Assembly (NCBI RefSeq): GCF_011682175.1
Contig: NZ_WHJG01000017.1
Coordinates: 1-64,000, forward strand
Reading direction: 5' to 3'
Length of the DNA: 64,000 nt
Source of the DNA: Massilia frigida
GTDB lineage: Bacteria > Pseudomonadota > Gammaproteobacteria > Burkholderiales > Burkholderiaceae_D
Shown: one piece after another, positions 7,745 through 16,506 of the stretch
Position numbering within the stretch: the first letter of the stretch is position 1
Layout of the letters: every line of letters starts with the position of its first letter
The notes under the pieces: generated by a model
What the model was told of the DNA's origin: nothing
Database searches by the model: none
Seen by the model: only the letters and a program-made list of their open reading frames with translations
Made by a program: the position numbers and the translations under genes

Positions 7745-8955
7745 TCGTTCCCCTTGTTCGGTTTTGGATAGTCTTTGCCGATTTCGATCGGCTGGGCGTA
7801 CGAGGAGCTCCACGCCTGCTCGTGCAGCGCGCCGATGCGCTGCGCCATCTTCTCGTTGCGCAGCACCACTTCGAGGTTGCGCGACTTGTCGAAGTAGCCG
7901 CCGGCCCAGTTGCTGGTGCCGACCCAGGCCAGCTTGCCGTCGATCGACATGGTCTTGCTGTGGATGACGCGCGCGAACGGAATCGGGCCGCTCGCGGCAA
8001 GCGGCAAGGTGACGATGCGCACCTCCACATTCGGCAGCAGCGCCAGGCTTTTCAGGTAGGCGATGCCCGGTTGCTCGGTATTCCAGTTCGAGACCATCAG
8101 CTTGATCTTGACGCCGCGCGCAGCCGCCGCGCGCACGGCATTGTCGATCACGCCGTAGTACGGGCGCGTGTTCTCAAGCCCATAACCGAGCGGCGCGTAA
8201 TCGAGCAGCTGGATGCGCACCTCTTGCCTGGCGTCGGCCAGCAACGCCGGCAACACCGCTTCGGAATCGGCCACGCCGGGCGGATTGAAGGCGGCCGGAC
8301 TGGCGACCAGCTGCGCGGCCTGCGCCGCCACCGGAACCGCGACGGCGCGCGGCACCGCCAGGTTCGCCGCCAGCAGCGACTGCGCCTGCCAGTCACGCTC
8401 GAACACGGCCTGCACCTGCGCCACCACGGCCGCGTCGGTGATCAACAGGCCGGTCTCGTGAATGTGGGTGAACGCACGCCAGTCGAAGTTCTGGCTGCCG
8501 ATAAAGGCGGCCTTCCTGTCGACCGCGATGTACTTGGCGTGGATGATGCCGGTGCCGGTCAACTGCGCGTAATCGAGCACGCGCATGTCCAGATTCGGGA
8601 TCTTGCGTAGCCGCTCCAAGGTGGCCGGATCGGACAGGCCGATGCCCTTCTTGTCGAGCAAAAAGCGGATCTTCACGCCGCGCGCGCCGGCCGCTTCGAG
8701 CCGTTCCACCACCTTCTCGAATGGCGTGCCGGCCTTGCTGATGGCGTAGAACTGGCCGATCACGATCTCGCCGCGCGCCTCGTCGAACAGCTGGGACCAG
8801 ACTGCGGCGCTGCTGCGCAAGTCGGCGTTGACGAGCGTGGTTTCCAGCGGCGCGGTCTGCACCAGTTCATAGCCGGGAATGGAAAAACCGGCCTGCGCGT
8901 GCGCTCCGATGAACAGCGCAAGCAGCGCCGCCAGGCCGCGCCGAAGCGGCGTCAT
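7741..8955 (-). CDS. Exported phospholipase D-family protein with two HKD motifs
   Basis: This 404-residue protein has an N-terminal signal sequence and two HxKxxxxD catalytic motifs: HAKYIAVD (His139, Lys141, Asp146) followed by GSQNFDWR, and HSKTMSID (His332, Lys334, Asp339) followed by GTSNWAGGY. Two HKD motifs in one chain form a single phosphodiesterase active site. Cardiolipin synthase-like lipases and PLD-type nucleases share this fold. The exported location and the flanking S1/P1 nuclease and 5'-nucleotidase genes (4-base overlaps on both sides) make a nuclease role possible. A phospholipid substrate is the alternative. Confidence 0.85.
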   Translation of the reverse strand: MTPLRRGLAALLALFIGAHAQAGFSIPGYELVQTAPLETTLVNADLRSSAAVWSQLFDEARGEIVIGQFYAISKAGTPFEKVVERLEAAGARGVKIRFLLDKKGIGLSDPATLERLRKIPNLDMRVLDYAQLTGTGIIHAKYIAVDRKAAFIGSQNFDWRAFTHIHETGLLITDAAVVAQVQAVFERDWQAQSLLAANLAVPRAVAVPVAAQAAQLVASPAAFNPPGVADSEAVLPALLADARQEVRIQLLDYAPLGYGLENTRPYYGVIDNAVRAAAARGVKIKLMVSNWNTEQPGIAYLKSLALLPNVEVRIVTLPLAASGPIPFARVIHSKTMSIDGKLAWVGTSNWAGGYFDKSRNLEVVLRNEKMAQRIGALHEQAWSSSYAQPIEIGKDYPKPNKGNE

Positions 8956-10640
8956 TGCACCGTCCCGATGCGCCCGGCCGGCGAGTCTGCGCCCACCGGT
9001 TTGTCCGCCTTGTCCTGCCTGATCAGGAACTGGACCACGGCGTCGATATCGCGGATCTGCGTATCGCGCTTGTTGGCGGCGGCGGCGAATGCCGGGAAGC
9101 TGTCGCCGCCTTCGGCCAGGAAGTTATTGCCCGCCACCCGATACACGGCGGCGTCGTCGAGCACCTTGCCGTTCAAGCTGACGCTGTCGCGGATCACGCG
9201 CTGGCCGGCCGGCGCGGCCGGGTTCCAGCGGTAGCTGAAGCCGTCCGACACTTGCAGTACCGAGACGCTGCTCGCCGCCGGACGCGCCCACTGCTGCTCC
9301 AGCAGCGCGCGGATCTGGGCGCCGGTCATGTCCATGACCACGATCGTATTCCCGAACGGGAGCACGATCTGCACGTCGCCGTAGGTGGCGGTGAGACTGG
9401 CGCCCACGTCGAGGTCCTGGCGCATGCCGCCCATGTTCATGAAGCCGATCTGCACGCCCTGCGACCTGGTGGCGGCCAGCACGGCGTCGGCGATCAGGCC
9501 ACCGAGCACGGTTTCGCCGGCGGCGCTTTCCTTGCGGTTGATCGAACGGATGGCCACGCGCGCCACCGGCCGCGCCAGCGCCGCCTCGCTGCGCTCTTTG
9601 GCCTGCTTCAGATAGGCCGACACGCGCTGGTCCGGCGGATACTGGCCCGGTTTCATCACCACGTTGCGTACCCCGATCTCGCGCACCGCGCCGCTGGCCG
9701 GATCGACCATCATCTTGATGCGCGACAGGACATGGCCGCCCATGTCGCCCTGGGTCACCACGCGGCCATCGACCTTGCACTGGAAGCCGGTGTGCGAGTG
9801 GCCGCTGACGATCACGCGGATAGCCGGATCGAGCTTCCTGACGATGTCGACGATCGGACCTTTCAGGTCGCTGCAATCGGGTTTGTCGAATGGTTCGGGC
9901 GTGTGCCCGCCTTCGTGGATCAGCACCACGAATACCTGCGCACCCTGCGCGCGCATGGCCGGGATGACGCGGTTGATGGCGCTGACCTCGTCCTCGAACG
10001 TCAATCCCGCGATGCCCGACGCCAGCACCACCGACGCGGTATTGCGCAGCACCGCGCCGATCAGGCCGACCTTGACGCCCTTGACGTCTTCGATCCGGTA
10101 GGCCGGCAAGAACGGCTTGCCGGTGGCATCGTCGATCACATTGGCGGCCAGGTAGGTAAAGCCGGCGCCACGGAAGTCGGGCGTGAACTGGCAGGCTTTT
10201 TCAGGACGGACCGACTCGCAGCCGCCGCGCTGCTGGCGCAGCAGTTCGGCGCGGCCATTGTCGAATTCGTGGTTGCCGACCGAGGAGATGCGCATGCCGG
10301 CCAGGCTCAGCGCCTCTAACGCCGGTTCGTCCGCCCACATCGACGACATGGCGGGCGAAGCGCCAATCAGGTCGCCGGCGCCAACGAACAGCAAGTCCTT
10401 GTCTTCCTTGCGCCAGGCCTGGACGGCGGCGGCAATGGTGTCGATGCCGCCCGCCTGCTCGGTTTGCTCGCCGCTGGCGTGGATGCTGTTGTACTGGAAT
10501 TTGGTGGAGTCGAGGTGGCCATGGAAGTCGTTCAGGGCAACCAGGTTGATCTCGATCGGGGGCGTCGGGCGCGTGGCGCAGCCCGCCGACAGGAAGGCCG
10601 CGGCGAGCGCGGCGCAAAGAGGCCTTGAGAGTAGTGTCAT
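8952..10640 (-). CDS. Lipoprotein 5'-nucleotidase / UshA-family metallophosphoesterase
   Basis: This 562-residue lipoprotein has the lipobox LSAGC with Cys21 after a hydrophobic signal. The calcineurin-like phosphatase domain follows, with LNDFHGH near residue 36, GDLIGAS, GNHEFDNG and VSGHSHTG as metal ligands. A C-terminal 5'-nucleotidase substrate-binding domain completes it (IRALLEQQW, YRVAGNNFLAEGGD). Proteins of this family hydrolyse 5'-nucleotides, and sometimes UDP-sugars or 2',3'-cyclic nucleotides, to nucleosides outside the cytoplasm. The ATG at 10640 is chosen because it places the lipobox correctly; the frame stays open to 10718. The stop overlaps the start of the PLD-like gene (ATGA), so this gene heads a three-gene unit with the PLD-like protein and the S1/P1 nuclease. 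Confidence 0.88.
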   Translation of the reverse strand: MTLLSRPLCAALAAAFLSAGCATRPTPPIEINLVALNDFHGHLDSTKFQYNSIHASGEQTEQAGGIDTIAAAVQAWRKEDKDLLFVGAGDLIGASPAMSSMWADEPALEALSLAGMRISSVGNHEFDNGRAELLRQQRGGCESVRPEKACQFTPDFRGAGFTYLAANVIDDATGKPFLPAYRIEDVKGVKVGLIGAVLRNTASVVLASGIAGLTFEDEVSAINRVIPAMRAQGAQVFVVLIHEGGHTPEPFDKPDCSDLKGPIVDIVRKLDPAIRVIVSGHSHTGFQCKVDGRVVTQGDMGGHVLSRIKMMVDPASGAVREIGVRNVVMKPGQYPPDQRVSAYLKQAKERSEAALARPVARVAIRSINRKESAAGETVLGGLIADAVLAATRSQGVQIGFMNMGGMRQDLDVGASLTATYGDVQIVLPFGNTIVVMDMTGAQIRALLEQQWARPAASSVSVLQVSDGFSYRWNPAAPAGQRVIRDSVSLNGKVLDDAAVYRVAGNNFLAEGGDSFPAFAAAANKRDTQIRDIDAVVQFLIRQDKADKPVGADSPAGRIGTVQ

Positions 10641-10745
10641 AGGTAGTAGGATAACCGAAGAGCGCAGGCCGCAGCGGACGCCACGCCCTTTCAAATGTAG
10701 CGGGAATGTATCGATCAAGGCAAAAAATCACGCACGGGCGGGACG

Positions 10746-10775
10746 AAAAAAAACGGCCAGTGTCGCCACCGGCCG
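10746..10775 (-). terminator. Intrinsic terminator of the TonB receptor gene
   Basis: On the minus strand a stem with arms CGGCC-G-GTG and CAC-T-GGCCG (one G-T wobble) and a short loop is followed by eight T residues (10753-10746). It lies 26 bases past the receptor stop codon. Confidence 0.85.
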
Positions 10776-10800
10776 CTCTTCAATCTAGCTTAGCCACGCA

Positions 10801-13800
10801 TCAGAATTCGTACTTGACGGTCGCTTGAATGGCCCACTGCGATTCGCCCTTGGTCTGGCGAACGTCGAGCGATTCGACGCTGTCGCGTACTTTGTAGATG
10901 TACTTGCCGTTCGCATCGAGACCGACGTAGTCGACGAAGCTGCGCGCCTGTGCGCCCGCGCCCTGGAAGCCGACTTCATTGGTACGGCCCCATTTCTTGT
11001 TCAGCAAGTTGCCGAAGTTGAAGAAGTCGAGGCTGAACACGGCCTTGTTTTTCCCGTAACCCGGCAGTTCCTGGGCGACACGCATGTCGAAGCTGTTGGT
11101 CCATGGCGAGAAATCCGAGTTACGGCCAACCACGCCGCCGGCGGCTTTCTTGAGCACGCTGTTGCTGTTGACGACGCCCCAGAACTTGTCTTCGTTGACA
11201 GTGCTGCCTGGCTTGTCGCCTTGGAACACCACCTGGCCCGAACCCGGTGCCGATGGGATGTACATCAGGTCGTTACCGCCCGAACCATCACCGTTCAAGT
11301 CGTTGTTGACGGTCCAGCTGTATGGCTTGCCCGAACGGCCTTCGTAGAACATGCCGAAGCGCGTCTTGTAAGCACCGAAGAAAGCCTTCTGGAAGTTGAC
11401 GATGGCGTTCACACGGTTCTTGACCAGGTAGCTCGAATTGGCGTTGACTTCTTCATTCGGATTGAAGATCGAACGGCCGGTGAAGTTCGAGTTCGAGGTC
11501 GACGAGGTCAGTGGCGACACTTCCTTGGCGTCGGTGTAGGTGTAGGCCATCGACCAGCCCAGGCCCGAGGTCAACGGACGGCTCAGCGAGAGGGTCGCCA
11601 TGCCGCTGCCACCCTTGTCGGTCTTTTGCGCCAGCAGCACGTTGGCGAACGATTCGTTGCTCAGTGCCTTGCTGCGGAAACCGGTGCAGCCCGTGCCGCT
11701 GGTGATCGCGTTGCCGGTTGCGCTCCAGCACGCCGCACTGTAACCCTGCGGCGTGTAATACAGTGCGCGGCCATCGCTGCCCTGGCGGGTTGGTGCGCCG
11801 AGGTTCAGGTTCTGGTAAAAGATGGCATCCTTGGACTTGAGGTGCAGGTATTCGGCGCCGAAGACCAGGCCGTACCATGGCAATTCCATGTCGAAGGCGA
11901 TGTTGGCTTTCCACACCGATGGCTGGCGCAAGCCTTGGGCCAGGATGTCGACGTTGGCCGCCGGCATCGCGGCGTTGCCGCCGAAGCTGCTCTTCTGCTG
12001 GTCCGGATTGGCGCTGAAGATGGTCGCGCCGTTGCACGAAGCAAAGTTACCGGTGCCGCAACCGACCGTGGTGGTTGCCACGCCAGGGTTCGAGAACGGG
12101 TTCGACAGCCAGACAGCGGCAGCGTTACCCTGGAACAAGCCGGCGCCACCGCGGATTTGCATCTTGCGGGTGGTGTCGAAGTTGTAGTTGATGCCGAAAC
12201 GCGGCTGCGCCAGGTTCTGGCCGTCGAAGGTGTTGGTGTTGTCCATGCCATAGCCACCTTTTTCGCGCAGGCCGGTGGCAGCATTGCCTTCGATCTTAGG
12301 TGCGGCGACGGCGTCGTTGCGGCGCGGGCGGTCGTCGATGCGGGCGGCATCGAGGCGCACGCCAAAGCTCATCGTCAGGCGCGGGCTGATGGTCCAGGTG
12401 TCTTGCACGAAGGCGCCGTAGTTTTTCAGCGAGAAATTGGCGACGGCATCATTCAGGTTCACGCCAGGGGCGGCAACCTGCAGCTGGTACGAGCTAGGAC
12501 GGCCCTTGCTGAAGTTTTCCAGGATCGCGCGTTCGACATCGGCCGGGCTGGCGGTGCCGCAGGTGATGGCGCCGAAGCTGTAGGTCCAGGCCGCGCTGCT
12601 GTTCTGGCAGCTGAACGAGTAATTGCCGAAAATGTTTTGCTGGAAGGCGTTATAGACCGTGTTGTTACTGTAATCGCCGCCAAACTTGACTTCGTGGTCG
12701 CCCAGGGCCCAGTTGGCCCCCAGGTACACGTCGTCGGTCTTGGTGCCGAGGATGTTGCGGTGACGGCTGTTCTCGGTGCCGAAGGCCAGCGAGCGGTTGG
12801 TGGTCGGCACCGATGCAGGCGTACCGGCTGGATTGGCGCCGGTCATCGACAGGCTGATCGACGGCAGGCGCGCGTTCAGGGTCGGCACGCTGTCATAGTC
12901 GCGCTGCGACAGCTTGAATTCGGTCGAGAAGTTCGGGGTCCAGTCCGACGTCACCTGGGCCACGAAGGTTTCGATCGCTTTCTCTTGCGAATACCACTGC
13001 GAGTTCAGCGACAGGCCGGTGGCGGAAATGCCGGCAAACTGCGGCTCGGCCTGCGACGTTTTCGCGTAGCGGAACATGGCGCGGTGGTCGTCGTTAATGT
13101 TCCAGTCGACCTTGACCAGCATGTCTTCCACGTTCAGCTTGGCGCCACTCGGCACATCGGTGGTGCCGGCATTGATGCCGTAGGTGTTGGTGGCGATGCC
13201 CTGTGCGGCCGAGATCAGCGCCGGGGAAATGCCGACGTTGGTCAGTGAGCTGCCCAGCGGGCCGAAAGCGGGCGCCGAACGGCTCGATTCGAGCTTTTCG
13301 TAGTTCGCGAAAATGAACAGCTTGTCCTGGATCAGCGGGCCGCCCAGGGTCACGCCCTTGGTGGTTTCCTTGAACGACGGTGGCGCATAATACGTATCGT
13401 TGGCATTGTTGTAGCGGTCGCCGGCCATCGCATCGTTACGGAACACGTAGTAGACGCTGCCCTTGACGGTGTTGGTGCCGGACTTGGTGACGGCGTTGAT
13501 ATTGCCGCCGGTGTAGCCTTTTTGCGTGACGTCGTAGTTGGCGACGTTCACTTGCACGGTCTGGATCGCTTCGATCGAGATCGGTTGCTTGGCGGTCGGG
13601 CTGCCGTTCGCTTCCAGGCCGAAAGTATCGTTCACGGCCACGCCGTCGATGGTCAGCGAGTTGTAGCGCGAGTTCTGGCCGGCCACGGAGATTTCGCCGC
13701 GTTCCTTGTCGGTCTGGGCCACGCGCGGGTCGGCACGGGCGTAGTCTTGCAGGTTGCGCTGGATCGATGCCTGGGTGGCGATCTCGGTCGAACCGAGGCT

Positions 13801-14223
13801 GGTGCCGGCGCCCATGGACGATTTCGAGAACTTGTCGGAGCGGGCTGCCGAACCGGCGATGGTCACGGTCTGCATCGGTGCGCCCAGGGTGGCGTCGATA
13901 GAGGCGGTCTCGGCCAGCTGGATGTAGACGTTTTCGCGTTTTTCGGTGATGCCGCCTTTGCTGATGATGATCGTGTACGGACCGCCCGAACGCAGGCCGC
14001 GCGCCACGTAGCGTCCCTCGCCGTCGGTGACGACATTGCTGACGGAACCGGATTCGGCGTGGACGATGGACACGGTCGCGCCGCTGGCAGGCTTGCCGTC
14101 GGCAGCGGAAATGCGCCCGCCGATGGCCGACGTGGTGTTCTGCGCCATGGCCGGCAAGGTCGCCAGCGCGATCGATAGCGCCAGCGCCAGCTTGGTGACC
14201 TGCATCCGATTATGATTGATCAT
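10801..14223 (-). CDS. Oar-like TonB-dependent receptor with carboxypeptidase regulatory-like N-terminal domain
   Basis: This 1140-residue outer-membrane protein has a signal peptide ending LPAMAQ. A carboxypeptidase-regulatory-like beta-sandwich (about 35-115, with DGKPASGATVSI and TDGEGRYVARGL) is followed by a plug domain (VAGQNSRYNSLTIDGV, GGNINAVTKSG) and a long beta-barrel ending in the aromatic signal VKYEF. The size and layout match the Oar group of TonB-dependent proteins. Most have unknown substrates; some are linked to protease export or to uptake of large nutrients. GGGG lies seven bases before the ATG at 14223; an internal Met7 is the alternative start. It stands between the 5'-nucleotidase unit and an exported adenosine deaminase-like gene, so uptake of nucleic-acid products is a reasonable but unproven role. 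It is a single-gene unit with its own terminator. Confidence 0.85.
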   Translation of the reverse strand: MINHNRMQVTKLALALSIALATLPAMAQNTTSAIGGRISAADGKPASGATVSIVHAESGSVSNVVTDGEGRYVARGLRSGGPYTIIISKGGITEKRENVYIQLAETASIDATLGAPMQTVTIAGSAARSDKFSKSSMGAGTSLGSTEIATQASIQRNLQDYARADPRVAQTDKERGEISVAGQNSRYNSLTIDGVAVNDTFGLEANGSPTAKQPISIEAIQTVQVNVANYDVTQKGYTGGNINAVTKSGTNTVKGSVYYVFRNDAMAGDRYNNANDTYYAPPSFKETTKGVTLGGPLIQDKLFIFANYEKLESSRSAPAFGPLGSSLTNVGISPALISAAQGIATNTYGINAGTTDVPSGAKLNVEDMLVKVDWNINDDHRAMFRYAKTSQAEPQFAGISATGLSLNSQWYSQEKAIETFVAQVTSDWTPNFSTEFKLSQRDYDSVPTLNARLPSISLSMTGANPAGTPASVPTTNRSLAFGTENSRHRNILGTKTDDVYLGANWALGDHEVKFGGDYSNNTVYNAFQQNIFGNYSFSCQNSSAAWTYSFGAITCGTASPADVERAILENFSKGRPSSYQLQVAAPGVNLNDAVANFSLKNYGAFVQDTWTISPRLTMSFGVRLDAARIDDRPRRNDAVAAPKIEGNAATGLREKGGYGMDNTNTFDGQNLAQPRFGINYNFDTTRKMQIRGGAGLFQGNAAAVWLSNPFSNPGVATTTVGCGTGNFASCNGATIFSANPDQQKSSFGGNAAMPAANVDILAQGLRQPSVWKANIAFDMELPWYGLVFGAEYLHLKSKDAIFYQNLNLGAPTRQGSDGRALYYTPQGYSAACWSATGNAITSGTGCTGFRSKALSNESFANVLLAQKTDKGGSGMATLSLSRPLTSGLGWSMAYTYTDAKEVSPLTSSTSNSNFTGRSIFNPNEEVNANSSYLVKNRVNAIVNFQKAFFGAYKTRFGMFYEGRSGKPYSWTVNNDLNGDGSGGNDLMYIPSAPGSGQVVFQGDKPGSTVNEDKFWGVVNSNSVLKKAAGGVVGRNSDFSPWTNSFDMRVAQELPGYGKNKAVFSLDFFNFGNLLNKKWGRTNEVGFQGAGAQARSFVDYVGLDANGKYIYKVRDSVESLDVRQTKGESQWAIQATVKYEF

Positions 14224-14925
14224 TGTGTAACCCCAAAAAAAGACATGTTATGGTGGAAAGCGGCGAAGCCTTCCCTCTGTACTTTGTTGCAAATCTGCGC
14301 TGGCGGCACTGGTGGCGCCGCCACGAAAAGCCTGTCACATGAAGCGAAACCGTCTTGTTTGTCATCCGTCGTGCCCGCCGAGCGACTGCGCCCGGCCGCG
14401 GCATGTTGCTGCGCAGCGCGCAAGTCTACTTGCCGAATGTGTCAGCACCATGACTGGGCGGCAACAGGCAATACCATGTTTCCGGGAACATTCTCAGCCA
14501 ACTATGCAGCAGCGCCCGCGCGGCTGACAAATACCATTTCGCTTATGCATTTATATATCGATCATATAAATTCATGCATAAAGTAGTGCTAGAACGGCTG
14601 AGATAGACATCTTTACGGGCTTGTTGCCTTGGCGGATTATAAATCTTCCCTTCCGACGTGAATTCCTTTCATAGGGATTTTCGACAAAGGTTTGCCCGGA
14701 CGCGCAAATGTGTAGCGGGATGGCCACAAACTTTACATTACGTAAATCATTTTTTATAACAAACTGTGGATGTTTGGTGTCGCGCAAGGTAGCGCGGCTG
14801 CCATTGTGCAGCGTTTGGGAGGAGGGAGCGGGAAAACGGCAGAATTGGGATGCGACGGACACGGCAGGGCCGGGCCGGTGCCGCGGTCGCTCCTGCCAAT
14901 GACAGAAACGACCGGGCTTGACAGG
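14224..14925. other. 702-base gap without a convincing gene
   Basis: This gap between the TonB receptor start and the stop of the adenosine deaminase-like gene shows no convincing gene. Open frames on both strands are short, lack ribosome sites and have no recognisable product. It contains an AT-rich palindrome at 14543-14581 and a generally AT-rich middle (about 14520-14770), suitable for a promoter/regulatory region of the receptor. A 6-bp stem-loop near 14876-14920 follows the deaminase gene on the minus strand. Confidence 0.5.
14543..14581. promoter_or_regulatory. 39-base AT-rich palindrome upstream of the TonB receptor gene
   Basis: Arms TTATGCAT (14543-14550) and ATGCATAA (14574-14581) are perfect inverted repeats. 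Inside them TTATAT (14551-14556) and ATATAA (14564-14569) are a second inverted pair around ATCGATC. One arm is lengthened by four bases. It lies about 320 bases upstream of the receptor start. The symmetry suggests a dimeric regulator site or cruciform. No regulator can be named. Confidence 0.4.
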
Positions 14926-16440
14926 TCAGCGCGCGCGTTGCGTGACGCTGGCGGCCGCCGGCCAGGAGGCCACCAGCGCCTCGAAGCGCGCAAAGCGCTC
15001 GTCGAGCTGGCGCATCAGGCGCTGCTTTTCCTGCTCCGGCAGGAAGGCGTAGCGCACGCCGTTGTACGAGACCTTCTTGATTTCCGCGTACGACGGCTGG
15101 TAGCGGCTGGCGAACAGCGTGTATTCCTGCGACAGGTTGTGGCGCGTGACGCCGGCGTCGTCGGTCGAAATCACATACGGCACGCCGAATTTGCGGTACA
15201 AGGTCACCGGATGGTTCGCGCCTTTGATGCCGGAAATGAAGGCATTGCTGGTCAGGTTGATCTCGACCGGAATATCCTTGTCGCGCATGGTTTTCATGAT
15301 CGCCGGCGCGTTCGATTCGTGCGCCAGGTCGATGCCGTGGCCGATGCGATCGGCGCCGGCCACGTTCAGGGCTTGCTCGATGTGGAACTTGAGGCCTTCC
15401 GGCGGCACGTCGCCCAGCGCCAGTTCGCCCGCGTGCAGCGCCAGTTTCACCTTCGGATAGCGGGTTTTCAGGAAGCGGAACATCTTCATGTGCAGTTCAT
15501 AGTCGCGCATCGATGGCGCCAGGCTTTCCTGGCCGACGATATTGACGCCGACGATCAACTCGCTCTGGCTGGCGGCCTTGAAGCCGGCCAGCATCGACGA
15601 GAACACCATCGACGGATTTACCAGGCGCAGTACATACGCCTGGTAGCGCATGGTGAAGCGCTCGTCGTCGATGTTGGCGTGATTGGTCTTGATGCGCTCG
15701 ACGTAATCGGCCAAGGTCTGGTTGAAAGTGGGGTCTTTTTCCAGCGTCTCCATCCAGCTGCGCATGGCGGCGGTGAGTGCGGCGTCGTCGCCGGCTTTCC
15801 ACATGGCGTTGTCGGCGTCGACATTACCGGTCATGGGCGCCAGCTTGAACATGGTTTCGATGTAGCCGACGTTTTCGGCGATGGCGCGCTTTTTCAGCTC
15901 CAGCAAGCCATCGTTGTAATTGGCGTTCGAGACCGGGCCAAAGAAGCCGAAGGTCTGGAAGAACTGGCGGTCCGGCGGCGGCTGGATCGCGCCGTGGTTG
16001 TCGAAGTCCTTGCTGGACCAGCGCTGCAGCAGCTCGCGGTAGGTGAAGTCGTCGGCCAGCACGTCGGCTGACGACAGGCAGGTGCGCTCGGCGGCGGGCA
16101 GCGCGCGCTGGGCGTCGATCACGGCCTTGCTGGTTTCGATGCGGTAGGTCTGCTTGTTGACGCACAGGCCCTGCTTGTCGAGGAAATCGACATATTGTTC
16201 GGCGTAGAGGGCACCGGAGTAGTGGTGGTGCAGGTCGGCGCCCTTGGGCATCTGCGAGAAGAACAGGGTCAGTTCGGACAGCTTCGGCTCGGCGCCGGCG
16301 ATCAGGCCCGCCAGATGGCGCGCGGTGGCCGCTTCGTTGGCCTTGGACTTGGCGGTCGGCGCGGTGGCGTGCGCGTTGGCGACATACGCGTTCGCGGCAA
16401 GCGCCAGGGCGATCAACAAACTGCTCGTTTTACGGATCAT
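14926..16440 (-). CDS. Exported adenosine deaminase-family hydrolase
   Basis: This 504-residue protein has a signal peptide (cleavage near ANAHA). The metal-dependent deaminase barrel follows: GADLHHHYSGA (His71 and His73 as HxH zinc ligands), ALHAGELA with the zinc-ligand His, DRIGHGIDLA, and the STDDAGVTR motif with the catalytic Asp pair. The long N-terminal region before the barrel resembles secreted adenosine deaminase/ADGF-like proteins more than the roughly 340-residue cytoplasmic Add. It probably converts adenosine or deoxyadenosine to the inosine form in the periplasm or outside the cell. The ATG at 16440 has a GAGAAG ribosome site. It lies downstream of guanine deaminase but is separated from it by a palindromic repeat. 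Confidence 0.82.
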   Translation of the reverse strand: MIRKTSSLLIALALAANAYVANAHATAPTAKSKANEAATARHLAGLIAGAEPKLSELTLFFSQMPKGADLHHHYSGALYAEQYVDFLDKQGLCVNKQTYRIETSKAVIDAQRALPAAERTCLSSADVLADDFTYRELLQRWSSKDFDNHGAIQPPPDRQFFQTFGFFGPVSNANYNDGLLELKKRAIAENVGYIETMFKLAPMTGNVDADNAMWKAGDDAALTAAMRSWMETLEKDPTFNQTLADYVERIKTNHANIDDERFTMRYQAYVLRLVNPSMVFSSMLAGFKAASQSELIVGVNIVGQESLAPSMRDYELHMKMFRFLKTRYPKVKLALHAGELALGDVPPEGLKFHIEQALNVAGADRIGHGIDLAHESNAPAIMKTMRDKDIPVEINLTSNAFISGIKGANHPVTLYRKFGVPYVISTDDAGVTRHNLSQEYTLFASRYQPSYAEIKKVSYNGVRYAFLPEQEKQRLMRQLDERFARFEALVASWPAAASVTQRAR

Positions 16441-16462
16441 GAATTCTTCTCTCGATTAGTAT

Positions 16463-16488
16463 CCGTCGCTCCCTCGCGGGAGTGACGG
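16463..16488. repeat. Palindromic unit between guanine deaminase and the deaminase-like gene
   Basis: CCGTC-G-CTCCC and GGGAG-T-GACGG form an 11-bp stem with one non-Watson-Crick G-T position around a TCGC loop. It is related to the repeat at 6602-6628. It lies just past the guanine deaminase stop on the minus strand and may end the xdh/guaD transcript, although no T tract follows. Confidence 0.5.
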
Positions 16489-16506
16489 TTTGTAGTGTAG
16501 CGATAC

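Noticed and set aside
10825-13248. An 807-codon plus-strand open frame opposite the TonB receptor gene.
   Set aside because: Antisense shadow of a well supported receptor gene; no signal, domain or ribosome site.
14572-14862. A 96-codon minus-strand open frame in the TonB upstream gap.
   Set aside because: No ribosome site, no recognisable domain, and it runs through the AT-rich palindrome; likely chance.
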